DNA of 64,000 bases. Origin: JAAYCI01 sp031549285. GTDB taxonomy: Bacteria; Bacillota; Clostridia; Oscillospirales; Ruminococcaceae. The DNA lies in contig JAVBPZ010000004.1 of NCBI GenBank assembly GCA_031549285.1, positions 43,353 through 107,352 on the forward strand, in the 5' to 3' direction. Numbering within the stretch: position 1 is the stretch's first letter; every line of letters begins with the position of its first letter. The notes below the pieces were generated by a model. The model was not told the origin of the DNA, did not search any database, and was given only the letters and a program-made list of their open reading frames with translations. This document shows, piece after piece, positions 1-7,912 of the stretch. A program made the position numbers and the translations under genes.

Positions 1-1070
1 GCGGCAAAATAACTGGTGATTTTGGCGGGGACGGTCAGGCCCAGGTCTTCGCTTTTGGCCAGGCCCGCGAACAGGGCGTCGGCAAAACCGGTCCAGCGGG
101 GAATATCCTGCGCGGGCTGGGGCCCGCAAAACACAAACGCGTCAGCAAGGCCCGCGGCACAAATTTTTTCCTCCAGCGCCTCGCGGCTCATGCCGTCCCC
201 CACGATCAGGCAGCGCACATTGTCAGCGCCGTCGGCGCGCACCAGGCGCATGGCCTCCACCAAATTTTCCAGGTCCTGGGCGGGGCTGAGGTTTCCCGCG
301 AACAGGATGTTGAAGCTGCCCGGGAACCGCGCGGCCAGCTGTTCATCGCAGATATCCTGGGCATAAAAGTCCTCACAGTATTGCGGGATGACAGTGATAT
401 CCGGTGGGTGTTTCGCACGCGCGGTTACCTCATGCAGCCTTTCCGCCAGCGCATCGCTCATGGCAATCAGGCGGGCGCTGCGGCGGTAGTGCCAATCGGA
501 TATTTTTTGTGCCAAACCGCGCAAAAAACGGTTTTTCACCGGCAACACCGAGTACAGGTTTTCCGGCCACAGGTCCAGCACATAGGTGATCAGCGGTACG
601 CGGTGGGTTTTGGCGTATACAATGGCGGGGAACATCATCAGCACCGGGCTGGTTTCATAGCAAAACACAGCGTCATATTTGCGGCCGGCCAGGCGGGGCA
701 GGTTAAACAGCGCAAAAAAAGGAAAGGAAACATAGTTCAAAAAAATGCGCAGGCTGCTGTTGCCTTTGCGGCGAATTTCCCCGGCGCGGAACAGGGTGGC
801 GCCGGCATAGGTTTCGCGGCGGGGCCCGGTATAGCGGTAACCATCGAACCACTCACCCTTGGGATAGTTTGGCAGGCCGCACAGCACATCCACCTCTATG
901 CCGTCGTTTACAAAGCCGGCGGCAATGTCGCTGATGCGAAAATTTTCCGGCCAAAAGTGCTGGCTGACAATGAGCAGGCGGGGCTTTTTGGCGGGGGCAG
1001 ACGGGGCTTGCCCGCCGGGGGAAGGCGTGCCGCCGGATGGCGCGGGGTTTGCGTGTGGGTCTGTCAGCAT
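1..1070 (-). CDS. Glycosyltransferase family 4, WbuB-like (C-terminus beyond window edge)
   Basis: Predicted cytoplasmic or membrane-associated sugar transferase of surface polysaccharide assembly. The reading frame stays open from an ATG at 1070 to the left edge (about 356 codons), so the C-terminus is missing. After a Pro/Ala-rich start of about 28 residues it shows the GT4 pattern: LLIVSQHFWPENFR, a VLDLWPENL segment, FAGNLSPAQ at the donor-domain start and LGLTVPAKITSYFA near the edge, the nucleotide-sugar region of WbuB-type enzymes. AAAGGAG lies 10 nt upstream. It is last in line after capE-capF-capG, the order seen in fnl/wbuB antigen clusters, which suggests transfer of N-acetyl-L-fucosamine. 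The substrate is inferred; the family is secure. Confidence 0.88.
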   Translation of the reverse strand, partial: MLTDPHANPAPSGGTPSPGGQAPSAPAKKPRLLIVSQHFWPENFRISDIAAGFVNDGIEVDVLCGLPNYPKGEWFDGYRYTGPRRETYAGATLFRAGEIRRKGNSSLRIFLNYVSFPFFALFNLPRLAGRKYDAVFCYETSPVLMMFPAIVYAKTHRVPLITYVLDLWPENLYSVLPVKNRFLRGLAQKISDWHYRRSARLIAMSDALAERLHEVTARAKHPPDITVIPQYCEDFYAQDICDEQLAARFPGSFNILFAGNLSPAQDLENLVEAMRLVRADGADNVRCLIVGDGMSREALEEKICAAGLADAFVFCGPQPAQDIPRWTGFADALFAGLAKSEDLGLTVPAKITSYFA

Positions 1071-1217
1071 TTGGCGGGTACTCCTTTGGCGGATGGAATC
1101 GGGGCGCAGGGATGTTGCCGGACGAAAAGCCACAAGCAAATCACAAGCGAATAAGGGTAAAAAAATATGGTTGGAAAGGGCGGCACCGGCGCAATGGGCA
1201 TGGCTGCTGGTTGCCGG

Positions 1218-2342
1218 TCACTTCAGCCACACCGTTTCATCCACTATTTTGGCGTAGCTTTGGATGACCTTTATGACCTTTGCCGACACATTTTTGTCCT
1301 GATAATCGTCCGGCAGAGGGGCGTGCTCCCCGGCCTCGTGCATGGACACCGCCAGCTGCATGGCCTGTTCCACCTCATCACCGGTAATGCCGCCGATGAC
1401 GATGCTGCCTTTGTCCAGCACCTCCGGCCGCTCGGTAGAGGTGCGAATGAGCACCGCAGCAAAGCCCAGCAGCGCGCTTTCCTCGCTTAAGGTACCGGAA
1501 TCGCTGAGGACGCAGTGCGCGTTTTGCTGCAGCTTGTTGTAGTCCAAAAAGCCAAAGGGTTCCAGGCTTTGCACCAGCGGGTGGAACACGAACCCGCGCT
1601 TTTCAATGGTCTTTTTGCTGCGGGGATGGGTGGAATAAATAACCGGCATACCGTAGTTTTCGGCAATGCGGTTTACGGCGGACATCAGGCTGAGGAAGTT
1701 TTCCTCGTTGTCGATGTTTTCCTCCCGGTGGGCGGACAACAGAAAATACCGCCCGGGAACCAGCGAAAGCCGTTCCAACACATCACTGGCGGCAATCTCC
1801 GCCTGGTGCGCGGCCAGCACCTCCGGCATGGGGCTGCCGGTGACAAAAATGGTCTTGCCGTCTATGCCTTCATTCAGCAGATAGCGGCGGGAATGCTCGG
1901 TGTACGGCAGGTTGATATCGCTGATATGATCCACTATTTTGCGGTTGATCATTTCCGGCACGTTCCAGTCCCAGCAGCGGTTGCCCGCCTCCATGTGGAA
2001 GATGGGAATTTTCAGACGTTTCGCCGGAATGGCGGCCAGGGCGCTGTTGGTATCGCCCAGCACCAGCAGGGCGTCCGGCATGAACGCCGCCAGCGACGCA
2101 TAGCTTTTGGCAATGATGGCCCCCATGGTTTCGCCCAGGTTTTCCCCCGCGGCGGAAAGGTACTCGTCCGGTTCCCGCAGGCCCAGGTCGCGGAAAAAGA
2201 TACCGTTCAGTGTGTAGTCATAGTTTTGGCCGGTGTGCACCAGGCGGTGGTCAAAATACTTGTCGGCACACTTGATGACCTCCGACAGGCGGATAACTTC
2301 CGGCCGGGTGCCCACGATGGTCATGAGTTTCAGTTTGCGCAT
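1218..2342 (-). CDS. capG: UDP-N-acetylglucosamine 2-epimerase type, CapG/FnlC (UDP-FucNAc pathway)
   Basis: 374 residues, the normal length for the non-hydrolysing 2-epimerase family. In CapG/FnlC the reaction is C2 epimerisation giving UDP-N-acetyl-L-fucosamine. Visible motifs are GTRPEVIRL (residues 11-19), HTGQNYD, HMEAGNRCWDWNVPE in the catalytic region, HPRSKKTI and SDSGTLSEES near the C-terminus. ATG 2342 is preferred over an upstream start because the conserved fold begins at MRKLKLMTIVGTRPE. Third gene of a leftward operon, 129 nt after capF. It could be a plain WecB by sequence; assignment to the FucNAc branch rests on its two neighbours. Confidence 0.9.
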   Translation of the reverse strand: MRKLKLMTIVGTRPEVIRLSEVIKCADKYFDHRLVHTGQNYDYTLNGIFFRDLGLREPDEYLSAAGENLGETMGAIIAKSYASLAAFMPDALLVLGDTNSALAAIPAKRLKIPIFHMEAGNRCWDWNVPEMINRKIVDHISDINLPYTEHSRRYLLNEGIDGKTIFVTGSPMPEVLAAHQAEIAASDVLERLSLVPGRYFLLSAHREENIDNEENFLSLMSAVNRIAENYGMPVIYSTHPRSKKTIEKRGFVFHPLVQSLEPFGFLDYNKLQQNAHCVLSDSGTLSEESALLGFAAVLIRTSTERPEVLDKGSIVIGGITGDEVEQAMQLAVSMHEAGEHAPLPDDYQDKNVSAKVIKVIQSYAKIVDETVWLK

Positions 2343-2471
2343 ACATTCACCGCCGTTACAATAGTATAGAACAGGTAGTCCACAGGGCCGGGTGGTGCAC
2401 AGCAAGCTGTGCTATGCCGGCCAAGGTTTCGATTTCGCGGCCAGGAAAGCCCGGGCAACGGGACAAAAGGC

Positions 2472-3599
2472 TCACACTTCCTCGAAGTAGGTATCCGGCC
2501 GGTTTTGGTCAAAGGATTCGCTGGCCCACATCACGGTAATCAAATCTCCGTTGCCCACATTTTCTATATTGTGGGTGGTGCCGGTGGGAATATCCACCAC
2601 CTCTGGCTTTGCGCCGGATACCCGGTACTCCACCACCGTTTCGCTCATCAGCTGCCGGAACCGGATGACCGCCTCGCCCTGTACCACCAGGAACTTTTCG
2701 TTTTTGGTGTCGTGCCAGTGGTTGCCTTTCACCACGCCGGGCTTTGCCACATTGATGGAAACCTGGCCGTGGTTTTGGGTGCGGATAAACTCCGTGAAGC
2801 TGCCGCGTTCGTCCACATGGGACACCAGCGGGTAGGACAGTTCGTTCTCCGGCAGGAAGGAAAGGTAGGTAGCGTACAGTTTGCGGGTGCACTCGTCGCC
2901 CATGTCCGGCACGGCCAGGCTTTCGCGGCTGTGGCGAAAGCTGTGTATAATGCCGGCCAGCCAGCCCAGCGTTACTTCATAGGTGGGCTCTATGCCCAGC
3001 GTGCCGCCGGCCCCGGTGCTTTTTTGCTGTCCATTCATCGCCGACAGGAAGCTTTCCACCACGTCGTCTATGTAGCACAGCGGCAGCGAAAAACCGGGAT
3101 CCCGCACTTCAATGGGCTTGTCCCGGGCGATGTTGTGGCAAAAGGTGGCCACCACGCTGTTGTAGTCCGGGCGGCTCCATTTTCCAAAGACCCCCGGTAG
3201 CCGGTACAGGTAGGTTTTAGCGCCTGTTTCAGCGGCATAGGCGGCCAGGTTTGCCTCTGCGGCTTCTTTGCTTTTGGCATAGTCGGTGCCGTTGCCGGCC
3301 TGCGCGGAGGAGGACAGCAGTACCGGCGTTGCGTTCCCGGTCTCTTTCAAAAGGGATAAAAGGCGGCCGGTTAAATCCGTGTTGCCGGTGTAAAAGTCAT
3401 CGGTTTTTTTTGGGCGGTTCACCCCGGCCAGGTGGAACACAAACGCCGCTTGCCGGGCGTAATCTTCCAGCGTTCCCTCGGGGGAGGCAACGTCGAATAA
3501 AAGCAGGTGTTCATATCCCTCGGCCCGCAGGCGGGCGGCCAGGTTTTTCCCCATAAAGCCGGCACTGCCGGTGATAAGCAGCGGGGCCGCCTTGTCCAT
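2472..3599 (-). CDS. capF: CapF/FnlB-type bifunctional UDP-sugar reductase-epimerase
   Basis: 375 residues. The N-terminal half is an NAD(P)-binding short-chain fold with GSAGFMGKN at residues 9-17; the C-terminal part (about 260-375) is a cupin, recognisable from the FTEFIRT, VKGNHWHDTKNEKFLVV and GEAVIRF segments. This reductase-plus-cupin arrangement is that of CapF, which handles the second step (C3 epimerisation and C4 reduction) of UDP-L-FucNAc synthesis in the cytoplasm. The chosen ATG (3599) lies 14 nt past the capE stop; a longer start at 3650 would overlap capE and add 17 residues. Same operon as capE and capG. Confidence 0.9.
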   Translation of the reverse strand: MDKAAPLLITGSAGFMGKNLAARLRAEGYEHLLLFDVASPEGTLEDYARQAAFVFHLAGVNRPKKTDDFYTGNTDLTGRLLSLLKETGNATPVLLSSSAQAGNGTDYAKSKEAAEANLAAYAAETGAKTYLYRLPGVFGKWSRPDYNSVVATFCHNIARDKPIEVRDPGFSLPLCYIDDVVESFLSAMNGQQKSTGAGGTLGIEPTYEVTLGWLAGIIHSFRHSRESLAVPDMGDECTRKLYATYLSFLPENELSYPLVSHVDERGSFTEFIRTQNHGQVSINVAKPGVVKGNHWHDTKNEKFLVVQGEAVIRFRQLMSETVVEYRVSGAKPEVVDIPTGTTHNIENVGNGDLITVMWASESFDQNRPDTYFEEV

Positions 3600-3612
3600 G
3601 CAGGAAAAGCCC

Positions 3613-4632
3613 TCAAAGTTTTCCAACTGCCTCCAGCTCCTTTCGCACATACTCTAGCCCGCGCAGCTTTTCCACTACCTGTGGCAGCGTAAGGCGGCGG
3701 GTGTTGTGGCTGGTGTACGGTTCGGGATCTATGGTTTGGGAAAGGCCTTCCACAAAATATTTGTCATAGTTCAAATCGCGGTTGTCGGCGGGCACGCGGA
3801 AGTATTCCCCCAGGTCCTCGCTGTGGATTCTTTCTTCGCTGGTCAGCAGTGTTTCATACAGCTTTTCGCCGTGACGCGAACCAATGACCCGCACGCCGGT
3901 TTCCCCAAACAGGCTTTGCACTGCCGCGGCCAGGTCGGAAATAGTGGAGGCGGGGCTTTTTTGCACGAACAAATCGCCCGGGCGGGCGTTTTCAAAGGCA
4001 AACACCACCAGCGCCACCGCCTCGTCCAGGCTCATGAGGTAGCGGGTCATGTCCGGGTTGGTGATGGTGATGGGCTTGCCGGCGCGAATCTGGTCTATGA
4101 ACAGCGGAATAACACTGCCGCGGCTGGCCATAACGTTGCCGTAGCGGGTGCAGCAGATGACGGTGTTTTTGGCATCGCGCGCGCGCGCACCTACCACCTT
4201 TTCCATCATCGCCTTGGAAACACCCATGGCGTTGATAGGATAGGCGGCCTTGTCGGTGGACAGGCATACTACCTTTTCCACACCGGCAGCCGAGGCTGCC
4301 GCCAGCACGTTGTCGGTGCCGATGATGTTGGTGCGTACCGCCTCCATGGGAAAAAACTCACAGCTGGGCACCTGTTTCAGCGCCGCGGCGTGAAAGATAT
4401 AGTCTACGCCCTGTACCGCGCCGGCCACGCTGTCCGGGTTGCGCACGTCGCCTATATAAAAGGAAAGCTTGTCGCTGGCGTAGGCTTTCCGCATGTCGTC
4501 CTGCTTTTTTTCATCCCGGCTGAAAATGCGGATCTCGGCAATATCGGTATGCAGGAAATGCTTCAGGACGGTGTTGCCAAAACTGCCGGTGCCGCCGGTA
4601 ATCAGCAATGTTTTGCCGGAAAAAAGTGACAT
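3613..4632 (-). CDS. capE: UDP-GlcNAc 4,6-dehydratase/5-epimerase, CapE/FnlA
   Basis: 339 residues, typical for CapE, the first enzyme of UDP-L-FucNAc synthesis. Sequence shows an extended SDR: GGTGSFGN near residue 13, IFSRDEKKQDDMRKAY typical of the FlaA1/CapE subgroup, HAAALKQVPSCEF, and the STDKAAYPINAMGVSKAMMEKV region with the M-x3-K catalytic style of this group. Start ATG 4632 is where family similarity begins; the frame stays open upstream to 4977 but that extension has no similarity to the family. First gene of the cassette; a structured leader precedes it. Confidence 0.92.
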   Translation of the reverse strand: MSLFSGKTLLITGGTGSFGNTVLKHFLHTDIAEIRIFSRDEKKQDDMRKAYASDKLSFYIGDVRNPDSVAGAVQGVDYIFHAAALKQVPSCEFFPMEAVRTNIIGTDNVLAAASAAGVEKVVCLSTDKAAYPINAMGVSKAMMEKVVGARARDAKNTVICCTRYGNVMASRGSVIPLFIDQIRAGKPITITNPDMTRYLMSLDEAVALVVFAFENARPGDLFVQKSPASTISDLAAAVQSLFGETGVRVIGSRHGEKLYETLLTSEERIHSEDLGEYFRVPADNRDLNYDKYFVEGLSQTIDPEPYTSHNTRRLTLPQVVEKLRGLEYVRKELEAVGKL

Positions 4633-5110
4633 GCCATAGCCCCCTAAAAATGCGCCCGGGTCGTGCGGACGCTGCGTGGCGGCCACGTTTTTCACGCAGA
4701 CCGCAATAACAAAAATAGTATAGCATATTGGCAGGTTTTTTTCCAACCCTTTGGGAGCAGGCGCTTTGCCGCCGGGAGTAGGCCGGCTGGGGGCAGCACA
4801 GGAAGATACTGCGGGGCGGCACGGCAAAATCAATCCCGGAATTTTGGGCAAAACGTAAGCGAGAGCAATCCACAAAAATGGATCGCTCTCGCTTAAAGCA
4901 TTTTCAGATTTGCAGACCCCCCCAGTACGGTCTGCAAACGTTTGGCAGGCTTGTAGGCCCCCCAGCACTGTCTGCAAGCACCGTTATTTTGATCTCTGTG
5001 TATATTTAACCACAGGGCAATCAAAATCCGGTCAAAAAAACGGGTTTTTTACCTGAAAATGAAAAGTTTTTGCCAAAAATCACGAAAAAGGTGTTGTTGG
5101 GGCAAAATCT
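4633..5110 (-). promoter_or_regulatory. Long structured leader of the capE operon
   Basis: About 480 nt between a candidate promoter and capE without a convincing gene. On the transcribed (minus) strand it contains two related units ending in GTCTGCAA/TTGCAGAC around a run of G (4909-4938 and about 4939-4979 on the plus strand); the first is a perfect 9-bp inverted repeat (4909-4917 with 4930-4938). Then follows a stem with 10-bp perfect arms (4857-4866 with 4885-4894), extended inward with one mismatch and followed by TTTT in the direction of capE. This could be an attenuator or protein-binding RNA; no known riboswitch class was recognised. Confidence 0.45.
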
Positions 5111-5140
5111 TCTATACAAGATATCGGCAAAGGGCATCAA
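5111..5140 (-). promoter_or_regulatory. Candidate promoter of the capE operon
   Basis: Minus-strand TTGATG (5135-5140) and TATAGA (5111-5116) separated by 18 nt, pointing to capE. It is the best match seen upstream of the leader, but both boxes deviate from consensus and the distance to capE is about 480 nt. Confidence 0.35.
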
Positions 5141-5199
5141 AACTTTAGCAAAAGCGGAAAATTTGTTGTGCATTTCGGTTTCCGTCAAAAGTGCGGTGC

Positions 5200-5244
5200 A
5201 AGAAAGAAAAAAGATGACCGCGATAGGAAAGGCAGTCATCTTTT
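5200..5244 (-). terminator. Rho-independent terminator after enzyme I gene
   Basis: Minus-strand stem AAAAGATGAC/GTCATCTTTT (5209-5218 with 5235-5244) followed by TTTTTTCTTTC. It lies about 155 nt past the enzyme I stop and before the capE promoter. Between it and the stop (5245-5398) nothing gene-like is visible except one copy of a short motif repeated elsewhere. Confidence 0.75.
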
Positions 5245-5360
5245 GGCAGGTGTTTTGGAACATGGCGGCATACATGAGGCGGCACCGCCGATATGCCATG
5301 TGGGGGTAGGCTGGTTTCTTCTTTGTTGGCGGGCGAGGCGCGAGTCCAGGGCTTTGCCCC

Positions 5361-5380
5361 GGGGTATGAAACCCATTCAT
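5361..5380. repeat. Intergenic motif GGGGTATNAAACCCAT, copy 1
   Basis: GGGGTATGAAACCCATTCAT just past the enzyme I stop. Related copies lie at 19240-19255 and 24230-24249, all outside genes. GGGT and ACCC can pair as a tiny hairpin. Function unknown. Confidence 0.4.
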
Positions 5381-5398
5381 TCGCGGGCAACGGCTCGC

Positions 5399-7111
5399 CT
5401 ACGCATACCGGAACGCCAGGTGTTTCGCGACCTCGCTGGTGCTGCCCAGCTGCAGGGTTTCATCCGCCAGCTGTTTACACTCGGCAAAGTTGCAGCTGTT
5501 CAAGATTTGCCGTGCGGCCAGAATGGTGCCGGGGTTCAGGGAAAAGCCGTCCAGCCCCAGCCCCAGCAGCAACGGCAGCGCCTGCTCCTGGCCGGGAGCC
5601 TCGCCGCACAGGTTGCAGGGGATGCCCTGTTTGTGGGCGGCCTCCACCGTCAGGTGGATAAGCCGCAGAATGGCCGGGTGGTACTGCTGGTATAAATAGG
5701 TCAGGTTGGGGTTGCCGCGGTCTACCGCCAGGGTGAACTGGATCAAATCATTGATGCCGATGCTGAAAAAATCCACCCGGGTGGCAAAGACATCCGCCAG
5801 CAGCGCGGCGGTGGGAACCTCAATCAATATGCCCAGCGGCAGCTTTTCATCAAAGGGAATGTTTTCGCGGCGCAGTTCCTTCTTTACATTTTCTACCGCG
5901 TGCAGCGCCTCGTCCAGCTCGTCCAGCGTGGACACCATGGGCAGCATGATGCGCAGGTTGCCATATGCGCTGGCACGCAGCAGGGCGCGCAGCTGGGTGC
6001 GGAAAAAACTGGGCCGGCCCAGGCTCATGCGAATGCCCCGGCACCCCATAACGGGGTTGTCCTCCTTGCGTGTTTTAAAGGTGGAGGAGGCGGCGGTGCC
6101 GCCGTCGTCAAAGGTGCGCACCGTAACGGCTTTGCCGGCAATTTTTTCCAGCGCCGCCTTGTATGCGCGGAACTGGTCTTCCTCGCTGGGCGGCTGCTGG
6201 CCTTTTATCATCATCAGCTCGGTACGGAACAGGCCCACCGACTCGGCGTCCGCTGCCAGCACGGCGTCCATGTCGTCCAGCTGGCCTATGTTGGCGGACA
6301 GTTCGATGCGGCGGCCGTCGGTGCTGATGGTGGGCAGCCCGCGGAAGGTCTGCGCTTGGGCGCGCACATCGGCCAGGGTTTCCGTGCGATGCTGCAGTTC
6401 CGATATTTCATCCTCGTCCGGCGACATCCACACCTCGCCGCTGTCGCCATCCAGCGCAATCAGCTCGCCGTCGCCTATCTGCTCGGTGGCGCGGGCGGCG
6501 CCGGTGACCATGGGAATGCCCAGCGTGCGCGCCATGATGGCCGCGTGTGTGCTATAGCCGCCCACTTCGCAGATGATTCCCTCTAGGCGGCTGAGGTCAA
6601 ACCCGGCCAGATCGCTGGGGGACAGCACATAGGCGACAATGATGGTGGGATGGTCCAGGTGTGAAGCATCCGCCGGGGAAACACCCATCATTTCCCGTAA
6701 GAGCTGGTCCCGCAGGTCGTATGCGTCGGCAGAGCGCTGGCGCAGATAGTCGTCATCCATGCCCAGGAACACGGTGGCCAAGTCGTTCAGCTTCACCGTG
6801 ACGGCGTGCTCGGCCGAGTAGCGGTGCTCGGTAATCAGCATGCGGATGGGGGAGGCCAGACCTTCCTCGTCTTCCAGCATCATGCGGTAGGCATCAAAAA
6901 TAAGGGCCTCGTCGTCGCCAAAATGGCGGGCCGTTTTTTCACGCAGTTCTTCTGTTTTGGACAAAAGCGCTTCCCGGGCCGCCTCGAACCGGCGGATTTC
7001 AAACTCTGGTGAAGCGGATTTGTGGGGGATGAAATCTGCCACAACCGGGTTGTGCCAGACCATGGCCTCAGCCAGGCCAATCCCCTTGGAAACTCCCATT
7101 CCCGTTAGCAT
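5399..7111 (-). CDS. ptsI: PTS enzyme I (PEP-protein phosphotransferase), divergent
   Basis: 570 residues, normal enzyme I length. Enzyme I takes phosphate from PEP and passes it to HPr in the cytoplasm. The N-terminal HPr-binding and swivelling domains lead to GGYSTHAAIMAR, with the phospho-acceptor His at residue 189; the PEP barrel shows LFRTEL (Arg296), GINDLIQFTLAVDRGN and LCGE with Cys502. Two signatures are altered: the usual GGDK is GGTA (337-340) and CGEMAGD is CGEAPGQ. Start ATG 7111 has CGGAG six nt upstream; a longer frame exists but has no family similarity. No HPr gene is nearby. It may be a paralogue with a shifted role; catalytic competence is uncertain. Confidence 0.88.
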   Translation of the reverse strand: MLTGMGVSKGIGLAEAMVWHNPVVADFIPHKSASPEFEIRRFEAAREALLSKTEELREKTARHFGDDEALIFDAYRMMLEDEEGLASPIRMLITEHRYSAEHAVTVKLNDLATVFLGMDDDYLRQRSADAYDLRDQLLREMMGVSPADASHLDHPTIIVAYVLSPSDLAGFDLSRLEGIICEVGGYSTHAAIMARTLGIPMVTGAARATEQIGDGELIALDGDSGEVWMSPDEDEISELQHRTETLADVRAQAQTFRGLPTISTDGRRIELSANIGQLDDMDAVLAADAESVGLFRTELMMIKGQQPPSEEDQFRAYKAALEKIAGKAVTVRTFDDGGTAASSTFKTRKEDNPVMGCRGIRMSLGRPSFFRTQLRALLRASAYGNLRIMLPMVSTLDELDEALHAVENVKKELRRENIPFDEKLPLGILIEVPTAALLADVFATRVDFFSIGINDLIQFTLAVDRGNPNLTYLYQQYHPAILRLIHLTVEAAHKQGIPCNLCGEAPGQEQALPLLLGLGLDGFSLNPGTILAARQILNSCNFAECKQLADETLQLGSTSEVAKHLAFRYA

Positions 7112-7230
7112 TGGGTACTCCGTTCCAGTGAAAATGGTATGTACCATAGCGCCGGCCGCAATAACGCATGGAACCGGACAAAACATTCTGAAAATAAGCG
7201 CGAAAAATGACACATTTGAAAAGCGGAGAT

Positions 7231-7259
7231 ATTGTAGCATATTGGGGCAGGTGTGGCAA
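7231..7259 (-). promoter_or_regulatory. Promoter of enzyme I gene
   Basis: Minus-strand TTGCCA (7254-7259), 17-nt spacer, TACAAT (7231-7236), 120 nt upstream of the ATG at 7111. Good sigma-A type match. Confidence 0.7.
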
Positions 7260-7373
7260 CAGAAAAAATGCAAAGGCAGGCGAAAAATGCACAAAACGAT
7301 GGTGGTAGAGAAAAAACCGGGCGGGTTTGACAAGCAATGCGGCGTGTGATACGCTGAAACCGGTTCTAAAAAA

Positions 7374-7596
7374 GTGAATACTGTACAGAAGGCAACCGGG
7401 AAAAGGAATGGGGTGAAAAGCCCCAACAGGGCCGCTGCTGTAAGAAACCGTACGGGCGCTTTGGCGGGAAACTGCCAGCCACTGGGAAACCGGGAAGGTG
7501 CAAGCGCCCTTCATGTACCGGCAAATGCGTTTGCCGCCGCGTAAAGAATGGTGCGCGGACAGGGTGCATGGGTTTTAAGTCAGAAAACTTGCTCGG
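7374..7596 (+). promoter_or_regulatory. Cobalamin riboswitch
   Basis: Adenosylcobalamin-class aptamer. Visible conserved parts are GGAATGGGGTGAAAAGCCCC, the B12-box-like GGGCCGCTGCTGTAA (about 7430-7444), GCCACTGGGAAACCGGGAAGG (7480-7500) and the closing AAGTCAGAAAACTTGCTCGG (7577-7596). It is expected to switch off the downstream gene when B12 is plentiful. The next gene is a BtuF-like lipoprotein at 7913. Exact ends are approximate to some 10 nt. Confidence 0.9.
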
Positions 7597-7778
7597 AGGC
7601 TATAGGTAAGGGTTGATTGGTTTTGTTCGCCGTGTTCATCTGCGGCAAACAGCATTTAATCAATCCTTGTCAGGATACGCCGTTTTGGCGTGTCCAGGCT
7701 TTTCTTCTTCGTGTCCAAAGAAGGCGCCGGGCTTTGCGAGAGATTTCGCAGTTTGCGATCCCTTTGCAGGGTGTTTGC

Positions 7779-7808
7779 GCCGCATCGTTTGATGCGGCTT
7801 TTTGTTTT
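7779..7808 (+). terminator. Terminator between cobalamin aptamer and btuF-like gene
   Basis: Perfect 8-bp stem GCCGCATC/GATGCGGC (7779-7786 with 7791-7798), GTTT loop, then TTTTTGTTTT. It stands 183 nt after the aptamer and 105 nt before the start codon, so it probably is the expression platform. The stretch 7597-7778 holds further small hairpins (e.g. 7674-7696) and no gene. Confidence 0.8.
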
Positions 7809-7912
7809 GGGCAGGCGCTGCGGAATCTCTGATAGATGTTGTGGGTAACGAAGTAGTGAAAAAGACCTTTTGGACAGCCTTTTTAGGGCGAAATATGGAA
7901 AAGAGGGATTGT

